From: Pseudomonas citronellolis
GTDB taxonomy: Bacteria > Pseudomonadota > Gammaproteobacteria > Pseudomonadales > Pseudomonadaceae
Direction of reading: 5' to 3'
Assembly: GCF_900112375.1 (NCBI RefSeq)
Contig: NZ_FOLS01000010.1
Span: 124,001 to 188,000 of the forward strand
DNA: 64,000 nt
The translations under genes and the position numbers were made by a program. The notes under the pieces are model-generated. The model was given only the letters and a program-made list of their open reading frames with translations. It did not search any database and was not told where the DNA came from. Position 1 is the first letter of the stretch; each line of letters starts with the position of its first letter. Positions 26,017 to 36,542 of the stretch are shown here, piece by piece.

Positions 26017-26676
26017 ATGGCGCGTCTGGCCCTTTTCGACCTCGACAACACTCTGCTGGCCGGCGACAGCGACCACAGCTGGGGCGAGTGGCTGTGCCAG
26101 CGCGGCCTGGTCGACGCCGGCGAGTACCAGGCGCGCAACGATGCCTTCTATGCCGACTACCAGGCCGGCACCCTGGACGTGTTCGCCTACCAGGCCTTCA
26201 CCCAGGCGATCCTCGGCCGCAACAGCCTGGAGCAACTGGCCATCTGGCATCGCCAGTTCATGGAGGAGGTCATCGAGCCGATCATCCTGCCCCGCGGCGA
26301 AGCCCTGCTGGCCGAGCACCGCGCCGCCGGCGACCGCCTGGTGATCATCACCGCCACCAACCGCTTCGTCACCGGCCCCATCGCCGAGCGCCTGGGCGTG
26401 GAAACGCTGATCGCCACCGAGTGCGAGATGCGCGACGGCCTCTACACCGGCCGCACCTTCGACGTGCCCTGCTTCCAGGGCGGCAAGGTGACCCGCCTGC
26501 AGCGCTGGCTGCAGGAAACCGGCATGAGCCTGGACGGCAGCTACTTCTATAGCGACTCGCGCAACGACCTGCCGCTGCTGGAAGTGGTGGCCCATCCGGT
26601 GGCGGTCGACCCGGACGAGGTCCTGCGCACCACCGCCGAGGAACGCGGCTGGCCGGTGCTCAGCCTGCGCGACTGA
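26017..26676 (+). CDS. HAD-superfamily phosphatase (candidate histidinol-phosphate phosphatase)
   Basis: A 219-residue HAD subfamily IB hydrolase: motif [15 protein letters not shown] (nucleophile and acid/base Asp), motif II IITATNR, a Lys in GGKVTRLQ, and motif [15 protein letters not shown] helical cap sits between motifs I and II. I recall a report that its P. aeruginosa counterpart PA0335 supplies the missing histidinol-phosphate phosphatase of histidine synthesis; that would fit pseudomonads lacking HisB-N or HisN, but cannot be proven from this sequence. It starts 145 bp from rppH on the opposite strand and converges on the DUF2269 gene with only 6 bp between stops. Confidence 0.85.
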   Translation: MARLALFDLDNTLLAGDSDHSWGEWLCQRGLVDAGEYQARNDAFYADYQAGTLDVFAYQAFTQAILGRNSLEQLAIWHRQFMEEVIEPIILPRGEALLAEHRAAGDRLVIITATNRFVTGPIAERLGVETLIATECEMRDGLYTGRTFDVPCFQGGKVTRLQRWLQETGMSLDGSYFYSDSRNDLPLLEVVAHPVAVDPDEVLRTTAEERGWPVLSLRD

Positions 26677-26682
26677 GGCGCC

Positions 26683-27150
26683 TCACAGCGGCTTGTTGAC
26701 CATCAGCCAGAAGATCGCCAGGAAGGCCAGGAACGCCGGCCAGCCCAAGGCGAACCACCAGCGCATATAGAAGAAGGCCTGCGGCGGCAACGCGGTTCCC
26801 GCCGCCGTCGCCGCCTCGGCCAGGTCGCGCACGCGAATCTGCAGCCACACCACCGGCAACCAGCAGAGCCCGGCGAACACGTACAGCCCCAGGCTCCACA
26901 GCAGCCAGCCCTGCGCCAGCGGCCAGCCGGCCCAATACGCCAGGCCCAGGCCGCTGAGCGGCTGGAACACGGCGCTGGTGGCGATGAACAGCCAGTCGGC
27001 GCTGACCAGGTGGCGGAAGGTCGTGGCGATGACCTGCAGTTGCCCACTGCGCCAGGCCCGCCAGGCGTAGTAGGCCGAGCCCAGGCCGGTGCCGAACAGC
27101 AGGGTGGCGGTCAGGATGTGCAGGGTCTTGAGCAGCAGGTAGGGACTCAT
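26683..27150 (-). CDS. DUF2269 family membrane protein (copy 1)
   Basis: A 155-residue inner-membrane protein with four hydrophobic segments, beginning MSPYLLLKTLHILTATLLFGTGLGSAYYAW, the typical DUF2269 opening with a conserved His. Ends in WLMVNKPL. The neighbouring upstream gene encodes a same-length paralogue ending LMLAKPL, so the pair is a tandem duplication. Function unknown; the LKxLH motif and membrane location suggest possible cofactor or redox involvement, which is speculation. 22 bp from the paralogue, likely co-transcribed. Confidence 0.82.
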   Translation of the reverse strand: MSPYLLLKTLHILTATLLFGTGLGSAYYAWRAWRSGQLQVIATTFRHLVSADWLFIATSAVFQPLSGLGLAYWAGWPLAQGWLLWSLGLYVFAGLCWLPVVWLQIRVRDLAEAATAAGTALPPQAFFYMRWWFALGWPAFLAFLAIFWLMVNKPL

Positions 27151-27172
27151 CGGCGCTCCATCGCCATCGGAT

Positions 27173-27640
27173 TCACAGCGGCTTGGCCAGCATCAGCGCC
27201 AGTATCGCCAGCCAGCTGAGCAGGGCCAGGGCGAAGAACGCCGCGCCGAAGCGCAGCTCGCGCACCACGCGCTCGGCCAGCGGCTCGCCGCTGTCGCGGG
27301 CGCTAACCGCCAGGGCGCGGATGCGCCACAGGCGGCTGGTGAACAGCAGCCAGAAGATCGCCACCAGGATCAGCAGACAGGCGCTGGCCAGCAGCCAGGT
27401 CTGGCCCAGCGGGAAGCCGGCGCGGTGGACCATCTGCCAGCCGGTCAGCGGCAGGCTGACGACGCTGCCGGCCACCAGCGCCCAGGCCGCCAGGCCGATG
27501 CGCAGCAGCGCCTTGGCCAGCGCGCCGGCATCCCCGCCGCGCCAGCTGCGCCAGCCGTACCAGGCGAGGCCGGCGATGGCCAGCAGCGGCACGGCCACGG
27601 CGACGCCGTGGAGGATCTTGAGGGTCTGGTAGGTTTCCAT
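27173..27640 (-). CDS. DUF2269-like membrane protein (copy 2)
   Basis: A 155-residue four-segment membrane protein, METYQTLKILHGVAVAVPLLAIAGLAWYGWRSW..., with the LKxLH motif, a mid-protein PLTGWQMVH matching the paralogue's PLSGLGLAY, and the ending LALMLAKPL. It is first in a two-gene unit with the copy at 26683-27150. No function assigned. Identical length and aligned hydrophobic segments support duplication followed by divergence. Confidence 0.78.
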   Translation of the reverse strand: METYQTLKILHGVAVAVPLLAIAGLAWYGWRSWRGGDAGALAKALLRIGLAAWALVAGSVVSLPLTGWQMVHRAGFPLGQTWLLASACLLILVAIFWLLFTSRLWRIRALAVSARDSGEPLAERVVRELRFGAAFFALALLSWLAILALMLAKPL

Positions 27641-27754
27641 GCGGGCGGTCCCTGTCGCGATTCGTGGCTGTTCCCTCAGCCTAGCAGCGCTGCCGGCCGG
27701 CGGGTCGAACTGGGACAGCGGGCGCTGCCCCGGCGTTCCCCGCCGGCCGTGGCG

Positions 27755-29269
<1,515 letters not shown>

Positions 29270-29366
29270 CGGGGCGGGCTTCGCAGGGACGGGGCACAAA
29301 GCCGGCAGTCTACTCCAGTCGGCGACGGCCGGGAGCGGCGAATCCACATTCGCCCGGCGGCCCCGC

Positions 29367-29372
29367 TATAAT
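29367..29372 (+). promoter_or_regulatory. Possible -10 box of rpiA
   Basis: Consensus TATAAT 34 bp before the rpiA start, in the 137-bp region shared with divergent ilvA. The -35 region is not consensus, so the call is tentative. Confidence 0.4.
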
Positions 29373-29406
29373 CCGCGCCCCAAGCCCTCTTTGCCGGAAC
29401 CCAGAG

Positions 29407-30078
29407 ATGAACCAGGACCAGCTCAAGCAGGCCGTGGCCCAGGCCGCCGTCGACCACATCCTCCCGCACCTCGACAGCAAGAGCATCGTCGGCGTCGGCA
29501 CCGGCTCCACCGCCAACTTCTTCATCGACCTGCTGGCCAGGCACAAGGCCGAGTTCGACGGCGCCGTGGCCAGCTCCGAGGCCACCGCGCAGCGCCTGAA
29601 GGGCCACGGCATCCCGGTCTACGACCTGAACAGCGTCAGCGAGCTGGAGTTCTACGTCGACGGCGCCGACGAGAGCAACGAGCGCCTGGAGCTGATCAAG
29701 GGCGGCGGCGCCGCGCTGACCCGCGAGAAGATAGTCGCGGCCGTGGCCAAGCAGTTCATCTGCATCGCCGACCAGAGCAAGCTGGTGCCCCTGCTCGGCG
29801 CCTTCCCGCTGCCGGTGGAAGTCATCCCCATGGCCCGCAGCCACGTGGCCCGCCAGTTGGTCAAGCTGGGCGGCGACCCGGTCTACCGCGACGGCGTGCT
29901 GACCGACAACGGCAACATCATCCTCGACGTGCACAACCTGCGCATCGACAGCCCGGTGGCCCTGGAAGAGAAGATCAACAACATCGTCGGCGTGGTCACC
30001 GTGGGCCTGTTCGCCGCGCGCCCGGCCGACCTGCTGCTGCTCGGCACCGCCGAGGGCGTGAAGACGCTCAAGGCCTGA
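29407..30078 (+). CDS. rpiA: Ribose-5-phosphate isomerase A
   Basis: Interconverts ribose-5-phosphate and ribulose-5-phosphate in the pentose phosphate pathway. The 223-residue protein has the phosphate loop [14 protein letters not shown] (near residue 26), the YVDGADE acid motif (near residue 80), the [11 protein letters not shown] segment and DQSKLV. The ATG is preceded by AACCCAGAG. Transcribed divergently from ilvA, as in other pseudomonads and enterics. Confidence 0.97.
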   Translation: MNQDQLKQAVAQAAVDHILPHLDSKSIVGVGTGSTANFFIDLLARHKAEFDGAVASSEATAQRLKGHGIPVYDLNSVSELEFYVDGADESNERLELIKGGGAALTREKIVAAVAKQFICIADQSKLVPLLGAFPLPVEVIPMARSHVARQLVKLGGDPVYRDGVLTDNGNIILDVHNLRIDSPVALEEKINNIVGVVTVGLFAARPADLLLLGTAEGVKTLKA

Positions 30079-30152
30079 CCTATTCGCGCCCATGGACGGG
30101 CGCCCGGCAACGACTAGGCTTAGGCTGTTCGCGCAACGCGCCGGAGGCCGCC

Positions 30153-30485
30153 ATGTCCGCAAAATACCATCTGAAGAAGGCCAGCGACGGCCAGTTCCAT
30201 TTCACCCTGCACGCCAGCAACGGCGAGGTCGTGCTCAGCAGCGAGCTGTACCGGGCCAAGACCTCGGCCATCGAAGGCATCGAGTCGGTGCGCAGGAACT
30301 CGCAGCGCGACGGCGCCTTCGAGCTGAAGGAAGCGAGCAACGGCAAGCACTACTTCGTGCTCAAGGCCAGCAATGGCCAGGTGGTCGGGCAGAGCCAGAT
30401 GTACGCCAGCCAGGCCAACGCCGAGAACGGCGTCGCCTCGGTGAAGCGCTACGCGCCGGACGCCGGGATCAGCGACGACAGCTGA
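30153..30485 (+). CDS. YegP-type DUF1508 protein with two tandem repeats
   Basis: A 110-residue protein made of two copies of the short DUF1508 module: YHLKKASDGQFHFTLHASNGEVVLSSELY (about 5-33) and FELKEASNGKHYFVLKASNGQVVGQSQMY (about 56-84), each followed by a helix (AKTSAIEGIESVRRN and SQANAENGVASVKRY). The fold is a small beta-alpha unit of unknown role; E. coli YegP is the archetype. A strong GGAGG precedes the ATG at 30153. It follows rpiA by 74 bp and may be in the same transcript; a short GCGCCC/GGGCGC hairpin sits between. Confidence 0.88.
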   Translation: MSAKYHLKKASDGQFHFTLHASNGEVVLSSELYRAKTSAIEGIESVRRNSQRDGAFELKEASNGKHYFVLKASNGQVVGQSQMYASQANAENGVASVKRYAPDAGISDDS

Positions 30486-30491
30486 GCCGCC

Positions 30492-31220
30492 TCAGTCGGC
30501 CAGCAGCGCCACGCCCCAGGGCTTGGAGTCGATCCGCAGGCGCCGCGGCCGTGGCGCGGCGGGCGGCGCTTGGCGCTCCAGCTGCGCCAGGCAGGCTTCG
30601 GGATCGTCCAGCGGCAACTCCCCCAGCACTTCCAGCGGCAGTTCCCACCAGCGGCTGGCCAGCAGGCGCTCGATCACTTCCGGCGGGAAGCGGTAGCGGA
30701 TCACCCGCGCCGGCGTCCCGGCCACGATCGCGTAGGGCGGCACGTCGGCATTCACCAGGGATTGCGCGCCAATCACGGCCCCGGTGCCCACGTTAACGCC
30801 GTCGAGGATCAGCACGTCGCGGCCGATCCACACGTCATGCCCTAGCGAGGCCGGCCGCCACGGCGCTTCGCGCACCAGGGGCCGGCGAACCAGCTTGGGG
30901 TTGACCGGGAAGTTGTGCGTGGTCAGCCAGTCGACGGGGTGGGAGTGGCGCCCCTGGCCGATCACCACGCCGGTGGCGATCGAGCAGTAGCGGCCGATCC
31001 GCGCCACGTCGAGGAACTCGCAGCCGCTGACGGCATCGGTGTGCGCGCCTATCTCCAGCTCGCGCGAGTAGATCTTCGCCTTACCCAGCTTCACCCCCGG
31101 CTCCAGGGTCAGGCGCGCGCCGTCGCGCAGCGACTTGATCCCGCCGGCCAGGCGGCAGCCGTGTTCGCTCAGCGCCTTGTTCAGGCGGCGGTTGATCAGG
31201 GCTTCGCGGATGATGTTCAA
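30492..31220 (-). CDS. Hexapeptide-repeat acetyltransferase, XAT-like
   Basis: A 242-residue left-handed beta-helix acyltransferase of the xenobiotic acetyltransferase type (CatB/Vat-like). Seen: hexad repeats (IGRYCSIATGVVIGQG and LGHDVWIGRDVLILDGVNVGTGAVIGAQSLV), the catalytic-loop-like HSHPVDW / TTHNFPV segment, and the closing VPPYAIVAGTPARVIRYRF typical of the family. Acceptor is unknown; many chromosomal members act on sugars or are orphan, so resistance to chloramphenicol or streptogramins should not be assumed. Converges on the DUF1508 gene with 6 bp between stops; the start has GGAGCGACC upstream. Confidence 0.83.
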   Translation of the reverse strand: MNIIREALINRRLNKALSEHGCRLAGGIKSLRDGARLTLEPGVKLGKAKIYSRELEIGAHTDAVSGCEFLDVARIGRYCSIATGVVIGQGRHSHPVDWLTTHNFPVNPKLVRRPLVREAPWRPASLGHDVWIGRDVLILDGVNVGTGAVIGAQSLVNADVPPYAIVAGTPARVIRYRFPPEVIERLLASRWWELPLEVLGELPLDDPEACLAQLERQAPPAAPRPRRLRIDSKPWGVALLAD

Positions 31221-31270
31221 GGTCGCTCCAGGGGCGGGACAACAGGTGGGGCGACAATGTAAGCCTTTTG

Positions 31271-32203
31271 TTACTCGGACTCCACGCCCGGCGCCTTGCG
31301 GAACACGTAGAACAGGTTGGGCTCGCTGACCAGGTACAGCGTGCCCGCCTCGTCCATGGCCAGGCCCTCGGCCTGCGGCACGCTGCGCTTGAGCCCCTGC
31401 ATGCCGCGCAGCAGCGACAGGCTGCTGATGGGCTCGCCATCGACGTCCAGTTCCAGCACCAGGCGCGACTCGTCCGACAGCGCCAGCAGGTGGCCGCTGC
31501 CCTCGTCGTACTGCAGGCTGGAAAGGTCGCGGACGAACAGTCGGCGGTCGCGCTTGAGGTCGTCCAGCACGTGCACGGCGAAGGGCTTGTCGGGCTGCGT
31601 GTGGGGGAAGCCGTGGACCTCGTAGATGCGCACCGGGTCGCGTTCCTTGGCGACGAACAGGCGCTGGCCGACCGAGTCGTAGGCCAGCCCCTCGAAGCCC
31701 TTGTTGCCCATCGGCCCCAGGCCCAGGGACAACTGTTGCGCCTGTTCGGCATCCAGCTCGCGGGTGCCGTTGTCCAGGCGCACCTTGAACAGGCGCTGGC
31801 GGCGCTCGTCGCTGAGCACGTAGAGGCCGGGGCCGATGTATTCGATGGCCTCGGTGTCGCCGAAATCGTGCAGGGTGATCTTGCGCAGCACCTTGCCGTC
31901 CAGGGACAGCTCGACGATCTGCGCCGGCTGGTTGGTGACAGTGAACAGGCTGCGCCGCTCGGGATCGTAGGTCAGCGCCGAGACGTCGTCGTCCAGGCCC
32001 TCGATGGGCTGCGCCTCGATCTCGACGCGGTAGTCGGGCAGCCAGATCGAGCGCTCACGCCAGTTTTCCGCATGGTGCCATTCGCGCACGGCGAACCAGG
32101 CGCGCTCGTAGACGCGGAACTGCTGGCCGAGCCAGGCCAGGGCGAGCAGCAGGAGGATCAGCAGCGCCGCCAGGCAGCGGCGCAAGGTGAGGAAACGGAA
32201 CAT
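31271..32203 (-). CDS. carP: CarP: calcium-regulated SdiA-regulated-type beta-propeller protein
   Basis: A 310-residue envelope protein with an N-terminal membrane anchor (LLILLLLALAWLGQQF) followed by a six-blade-type SdiA-regulated/phytase-like beta-propeller: repeating segments such as DDVSALTYDPERRSLFTVTN, LYVLSDERRQRLF, KGFEGLAYDSVGQRLFVAKE and EGLAMDEAGTLYLVSEPNLFYVFRK. Location between the YegP gene and the polyamine ABC operon matches PA0327, named CarP and reported as a target of the CarSR (BqsSR) calcium/iron-responsive system. A paralogue of identical length lies at 41406-42338. Two phased half-sites TTAAG-N6-TTCAG lie 46-61 nt upstream. Assignment to CarP is from synteny and family. 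Confidence 0.8.
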   Translation of the reverse strand: MFRFLTLRRCLAALLILLLLALAWLGQQFRVYERAWFAVREWHHAENWRERSIWLPDYRVEIEAQPIEGLDDDVSALTYDPERRSLFTVTNQPAQIVELSLDGKVLRKITLHDFGDTEAIEYIGPGLYVLSDERRQRLFKVRLDNGTRELDAEQAQQLSLGLGPMGNKGFEGLAYDSVGQRLFVAKERDPVRIYEVHGFPHTQPDKPFAVHVLDDLKRDRRLFVRDLSSLQYDEGSGHLLALSDESRLVLELDVDGEPISSLSLLRGMQGLKRSVPQAEGLAMDEAGTLYLVSEPNLFYVFRKAPGVESE

Positions 32204-32248
32204 CGCAGGTCCATGTCGATGGGGGCACGCCGTAATAGCACAAGGCCG

Positions 32249-32264
32249 CTGAAGCCAGGCTTAA
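32249..32264 (-). promoter_or_regulatory. Candidate CarR/BqsR box upstream of carP
   Basis: On the minus strand: TTAAG CCTGGC TTCAG, two half-sites 11 bp apart, 46 nt from the carP start. Its spacer CCTGG and first half-site are identical to those in the carO box (41372-41409). The reported BqsR/CarR consensus, as I recall it, is TTAAG-N6-TTAAG. Confidence 0.6.
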
Positions 32265-32287
32265 TCCCCGTGCAGGAAAATTCCTCG

Positions 32288-32304
32288 AGGCTAAAGTCAG
32301 GCTA
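32288..32304 (+). promoter_or_regulatory. AGGCTA direct repeat upstream of AraC-type gene
   Basis: AGGCTA at 32288-32293 and again at 32299-32304, an 11-bp start-to-start spacing, about 40 bp before the AraC-type regulator gene. Could be an activator or autoregulatory site; tentative. Confidence 0.35.
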
Positions 32305-32343
32305 GCGTAATCCCGTGTCCTCGCCGCCCCGCAAGGAGTTCCG

Positions 32344-33360
32344 ATGAGCGCCGTCCAGCTTCCCGAGCAGCGTACCCTGACCACCCTGCACACCGTGGTG
32401 CTGGCCACCGAGGTGCTGAGCCAGGCCGGCATCCCCCGCGGCCGGCTGCTGGAGGGCAGCGGCATCGCCGAGGCGGACCTGCTGACGCCGGAGAAATTCG
32501 TCAGCCATGCCCAGGAACTGCGGGTATTCGCCAATGCACTGAGCTGCTACCAGGATCCGGCCCTGGGCCTCTACCTGGGCCTGCGCATGCACGTTTCGGC
32601 CTACGGCATGCTCGGCTACAGCATGCTGGCCAGCCGCACCCTGCGCGACGCCCTGCAACTGGCCCTGGCCCACCCCGACCTGCTCGGCACCTACTTCCGC
32701 CTGGCCCTGCAGGACCACGGCGACGAGGTCTGGCTGAGCGCCGAGGGCTACCGCTACGCGCCGGAACTGACGGTGTTCAACACCGAGCTGTGCCTGACCT
32801 CGCTGCTCACCGTGGTGCGCGACCTGCTCGGCGAATCGGTGCGCCCGCGGCGCCTGCTGCTGGCCTACCGCCCGCCGCTGCATGCCAGCACCTACACCGA
32901 GCGCCTGGGCTGCCCGGTGGAGTTCGGCGCCGCCACCAGCGCCCTGTGCCTGGGCCCGGCGCTGCTCGACCGCGCGCTGCCGCTGGCCGACCCGGTCAGC
33001 TGCCACAACGGCCTGCAGCAATGCCAGCGCCTGAGCGCGGCCATGAGCGGGCGCGACGACATCCTCGAACTGATCCGCCGCCACCTCGCCAACCACCTGC
33101 AGGAAGCCCGCGGCCTGGACGAGGTGGCGCGCCACCTGCACCGCTCCAGCCGCACCCTGCGCCGGCACCTGCAGCAGCACAACACCAGCTACCAGCAGGT
33201 GCTGGACGAAGTGCGCTACGACAAGGCCCGACAACTGCTCAAGGACACCGACCTGCCCATCTACCTGATCGCCGAACGGCTCGGCTACAGCGAGACGGCC
33301 AGCTTCCGCCATGCCTTCCAGCGCTGGAGCGGGGCGAGCCCGAGTCTGTATCGCGGTTGA
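32344..33360 (+). CDS. AraC-family regulator with arabinose-operon-regulator-like N-terminal domain
   Basis: A 338-residue transcription factor: an N-terminal ligand/oligomerisation domain (about 15-210, TLHTVVLATEVLSQAGIPRGRLL... the PF12625-like architecture) and a C-terminal AraC HTH (about 240-336) with LDEVARHLHRSSRTLRRHLQ as the first helix-turn-helix and IYLIAERLGYSETASFRHAFQRWSGASP as the second. Ligand unknown. It is divergent from carP with 140 bp between, and lies upstream of the polyamine ABC operon, so either could be a target. The start has AAGGAG 7 nt upstream. Confidence 0.88.
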   Translation: MSAVQLPEQRTLTTLHTVVLATEVLSQAGIPRGRLLEGSGIAEADLLTPEKFVSHAQELRVFANALSCYQDPALGLYLGLRMHVSAYGMLGYSMLASRTLRDALQLALAHPDLLGTYFRLALQDHGDEVWLSAEGYRYAPELTVFNTELCLTSLLTVVRDLLGESVRPRRLLLAYRPPLHASTYTERLGCPVEFGAATSALCLGPALLDRALPLADPVSCHNGLQQCQRLSAAMSGRDDILELIRRHLANHLQEARGLDEVARHLHRSSRTLRRHLQQHNTSYQQVLDEVRYDKARQLLKDTDLPIYLIAERLGYSETASFRHAFQRWSGASPSLYRG

Positions 33361-33610
33361 GCCCGAGCCGGCCTGGCGGCCGGATCGCGGATGAGGTCCG
33401 CTCCTACACCATCCTCAACACCCGTGCTCCTTGTAGGAGCGCGCCCTGCGCGCGAAATCGCGGGCAGGGCCCGCTCCTACAGGAGGGGTCGACGGTGGAC
33501 GCATCGTAGGAGCGGATCCCATCCGCGAAACGCGTCGGAACCTCCGGCTATCGCGAGCAAGCCCGCTCCTGCGAAGAGCCGGCCAGGCTGGTGAAAACGG
33601 CCCTTCAACT
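33361..33610. repeat. Repeat cluster downstream of AraC gene
   Basis: Holds several dispersed palindromes: a GGATCGCGGATGAGGTCCGCTCCTAC element near 33382; the palindrome 33433-33480 (GTAGGAGCGCGCCCTGCGCG and its near complement); a GTAGGAGCGGATCCCATCCGCGAA element near 33506; and an ATCGCGAGCAAGCCCGCTCCTGCG fragment near 33551. No gene is supported. Confidence 0.75.
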
Positions 33611-33651
33611 TGGCCTGATTTATCCCTTATTGGCCTGTTCTATCGTTCTGC
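33611..33651 (+). promoter_or_regulatory. 41-bp motif shared with the APC permease upstream region
   Basis: Aligns without gaps to 37649-37689: TGGCC at the start, a common ATCCCTT core, TTG-CC and a final GTTCTGC, with about 28 of 41 positions identical by my count. A direct repeat TTGGCCTG (33610 and 33630, 20 bp apart) is embedded. It is 106 bp before the polyamine ABC operon. Likely a common operator or promoter for polyamine transport genes. Confidence 0.55.
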
Positions 33652-33756
33652 CGCTGCGAAAAGGAGGGCCATTATCAAGCCGCAGCTAGGTGAAGCGGCC
33701 GCCAGAGCCGTAAAACCGCAAACAATAACAACTGCTTAACTGCATGGTATTGAAGC

Positions 33757-34806
33757 ATGACCAGCGCGATTGCCATCGAGCGAATCGGCATGGAATTCGG
33801 TACCCCCGGCCAAGGCCTCAAGGCCCTGGACGACGTGTCCCTGGACATCCGCGCCAACGAATTCTTCACCCTCCTCGGCCCCTCGGGCTGCGGCAAGACC
33901 ACCCTCCTGCGGCTCATCGCCGGCTTCGAACAACCCACCTCCGGCAGCATCCGCCTCTACGGCGAGCCCATGCAGGGCCTCCCGCCATTCCGCCGCCCGG
34001 TCAACACCGTGTTCCAGAGCTACGCCCTGTTCCCGCACATGACCGTGGCGCAGAACATCGCCTTCGGCCTGGAGATGCAGGGCAAGCCCAAGGCCGAGAC
34101 CGAGGCCACGGTGAAGGCCATGCTCGAACTGGTGCGCCTGCCCGACGTCGGCTCGCGGCGCGCCGACCAGCTCTCCGGCGGCCAGCAGCAGCGCATCGCC
34201 CTGGCCCGCGCGCTGGCCAGCCGGCCCAAGGTGCTGCTGCTGGACGAGTCGCTCTCGGCGCTGGACCTGAAGCTGCGCAAGGAAATGCAGATCGAACTCA
34301 AGCGCCTGCAGCACGAGACCGGCATCACCTTCATCTTCGTCACCCACGACCAGGAAGAAGCCCTGACCATGTCCGACCGCATCGCGGTGATGAACAAGGG
34401 CCAGGTCCTGCAGATCGGCACCCCCACCGAAATCTACGACGCCCCGGCCAACCGCTGGGTGGCCGACTTCATCGGCGAGACCAACTTCCTCGAGGCCGAG
34501 GCCAACGGCGACGGCGTGGTGCTCGCCGACGGCCAGCGCCTGGCCGCCGCCACCACGCTGCCGGGCAAGGTGACCCTGGCGATCCGCCCGGAACGCACCG
34601 AGCTGGCCCAGGACGGTGAATTGGAAGGCGTGGTGGAAACCGTGGTCTACGTCGGCACCGACACCGTCTACCACCTGAAGGTCGCCGGTACTCCCGGCTT
34701 CCGCGTGCGCCAGCAGAACCGCCAGGGCGCGGTGGGCGCCCACGAGCCCGGCGCGCGGGTGCGCGTGCGGGTGCCCGGCGACGCCATCCGGGTGCTGGCC
34801 GAATGA
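33757..34806 (+). CDS. Polyamine-type ABC transporter ATP-binding protein (PotA-like)
   Basis: Cytoplasmic ATPase driving import of putrescine/spermidine-like solutes. The 349-residue protein has Walker [11 protein letters not shown]-loop [10 protein letters not shown], signature LSGGQQQR, Walker [13 protein letters not shown] and switch His THDQEE, then a C-terminal TOBE-type domain. Walker B reads DES where almost all relatives read DEP, a minor oddity. The stop overlaps the next start by 4 nt (34803-34806), and three more transport genes follow, giving a complete importer. Matches PA0326 in position. Substrate is inferred from family and from nearby acetylpolyamine hydrolase and spu genes. 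Confidence 0.9.
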   Translation: MTSAIAIERIGMEFGTPGQGLKALDDVSLDIRANEFFTLLGPSGCGKTTLLRLIAGFEQPTSGSIRLYGEPMQGLPPFRRPVNTVFQSYALFPHMTVAQNIAFGLEMQGKPKAETEATVKAMLELVRLPDVGSRRADQLSGGQQQRIALARALASRPKVLLLDESLSALDLKLRKEMQIELKRLQHETGITFIFVTHDQEEALTMSDRIAVMNKGQVLQIGTPTEIYDAPANRWVADFIGETNFLEAEANGDGVVLADGQRLAAATTLPGKVTLAIRPERTELAQDGELEGVVETVVYVGTDTVYHLKVAGTPGFRVRQQNRQGAVGAHEPGARVRVRVPGDAIRVLAE

Positions 34807-35717
34807 GCACGCTGCGCCTGCAAGCCGAGCGCAAGAGCCTGCGCGCCCGGCTGGCGCTGACCACCCCGGCGATGCTGGTGCTGCTGGTGTTCCTGGTGCT
34901 GCCGCTGGGCATCATGTTCGCCGTGTCGGTCCAGGCGCCCGGCGACTACGGCGGCGTGAAATGGGGCCAGCACACCCTGGAGGCGTACATCAACTTCCTC
35001 TGGGAGCGCGACCTGGACGACGCCCTGGTGTTCAACACCGACTACCTGGGCATCTTCCAGCGCTCCTTCTGGCTGTCCATCCTGACCACCGCCGGCTGCC
35101 TGCTGATCGGCTTCCCCACCGCGCTGTACCTGGCGCTGCAGGACGAGCGCCGGCGCAACATGCTGCTGTTCCTGGTCACGGTGCCGTTCTGGACCAACCT
35201 GCTGGTGCGCGTTTACGCCTGGATCCTGCTGCTGCGCAACGGCGGCCTGATCGACGAGGGCCTGCACAAGCTGGGCTTCAGCGACGCCGCCATCGGCCTG
35301 CTGTACACCGACAATGCGGTGATCATCGGCCTGCTCTACACCTACCTGCCGTTCATGGTGCTGCCCATCTACACCAGCCTGGAGAAGATGGACTGGCGCC
35401 TGGTGGAAGCCGCCTTCGACCTCGGCGCCAACCGCTGGAAGGCGCTCAAGCGGATCATCATCCCGCTGGCGATGCCCGGCATCGTCGCCGGCTGCATCCT
35501 GGTGTTCATCCCCTCGCTGGGCAACTACATCATTCCCGAGCTGCTCGGCGGCGGTAAGTCGCTGATGATCGGCAACCTGATCCAGCTGCAGTTCGGCACG
35601 GCACACAACTGGCCGTTCGGCGCGGCGCTGTCCTTCGCCCTGCTCGCCTTCGTCCTCGCCGCCATGCTGGTCTACAGCATGCGCTTCAGGCAGGGCGCCG
35701 CCGGAGGTCACCCATGA
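34803..35717 (+). CDS. Polyamine-type ABC transporter permease (PotB-like)
   Basis: First of two inner-membrane permeases of the importer. The 304-residue protein has six hydrophobic segments, starting with [22 protein letters not shown], a large periplasmic loop after it, and the EAA-type cytoplasmic loop [29 protein letters not shown] that docks on the ATPase. Overlaps the upstream ATPase gene and the downstream permease gene by 4 nt each, so translation is coupled. Corresponds in position to PA0325. Confidence 0.9.
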   Translation: MSTLRLQAERKSLRARLALTTPAMLVLLVFLVLPLGIMFAVSVQAPGDYGGVKWGQHTLEAYINFLWERDLDDALVFNTDYLGIFQRSFWLSILTTAGCLLIGFPTALYLALQDERRRNMLLFLVTVPFWTNLLVRVYAWILLLRNGGLIDEGLHKLGFSDAAIGLLYTDNAVIIGLLYTYLPFMVLPIYTSLEKMDWRLVEAAFDLGANRWKALKRIIIPLAMPGIVAGCILVFIPSLGNYIIPELLGGGKSLMIGNLIQLQFGTAHNWPFGAALSFALLAFVLAAMLVYSMRFRQGAAGGHP

Positions 35718-36502
35718 ATTCGCTGAACCCGCTGTGGCGCTTCGCCGGCGTGCGCCCGGCCGCCTGGCTGTTCTTCGCCTTCCTCTACGTGCCGATCCTG
35801 GTGCTGGTGGTGCTGAGCTTCAACAGCGGCCAGTCGGCAACGCTCTGGGAGAGCTTCAGCTTCAAGTGGTACGCGGTGGTGGCCAACGACCCGGAGATCG
35901 TCCGCGCGGCGAAGAACTCGCTGATAGTGGCCAGCCTGGCCACGGTCTTCGCCACCCTGCTCGCCACCCTGGCGGCGCTGGGCATGCGCGGCCGCGCCTT
36001 CCGCGGGCAGAGCCTGATGAACGGCGTGCTCGGCCTGCCGCTGCTGGTGCCGGAGATAGTGGTGGCGGTGGCCACGCTGATGTTCTTCGCCTTCATCGGC
36101 CTGAAGCTGTCGCTGTTCACCATCCTCATCGCCCACGTGGTGTTCTGCATCCCCTTCGCCTACCTGCCGATCCGCGCCCGCCTGGAGGGCATGGACCCGC
36201 GCCTGGCCGAAGCCGCGGCGGACCTCTACGCCTCGCCGTGGAAGGCCTTCTGGAAGGTGACCTGCCCGCTGCTGATGCCCGGCATCCTCTCCGGGGCGAT
36301 GCTGGCGTTCATCATCTCGATGGACGACTTCGTCATCACCTACTTCGTCGCCGGCGCCGGCGCCACCACCCTGCCGGTGTACATCTTCAGTTCCATAAGA
36401 ATGGGGATATCGCCGAAGATCAACGCGATCTCGTCGATCATCCTGCTGATTTCCATCGCGTTCGTTGCGTTGTCGTACTACGTCGGCCAGCGCCGGCGTT
36501 GA
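35714..36502 (+). CDS. Polyamine-type ABC transporter permease (PotC-like)
   Basis: Second permease of the importer, 262 residues with six hydrophobic segments and the EAA loop EAAADLYASPWKAFWKVTCPLLMPGILSG. Begins in a 4-nt overlap with the PotB-like gene. The periplasmic binding-protein gene follows after 40 bp, which includes an AGGAG. Confidence 0.9.
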   Translation: MNSLNPLWRFAGVRPAAWLFFAFLYVPILVLVVLSFNSGQSATLWESFSFKWYAVVANDPEIVRAAKNSLIVASLATVFATLLATLAALGMRGRAFRGQSLMNGVLGLPLLVPEIVVAVATLMFFAFIGLKLSLFTILIAHVVFCIPFAYLPIRARLEGMDPRLAEAAADLYASPWKAFWKVTCPLLMPGILSGAMLAFIISMDDFVITYFVAGAGATTLPVYIFSSIRMGISPKINAISSIILLISIAFVALSYYVGQRRR

Positions 36503-36542
36503 CTGCCTCCCGATAAAAACCATTCGCACAGGAGCTTCACCG

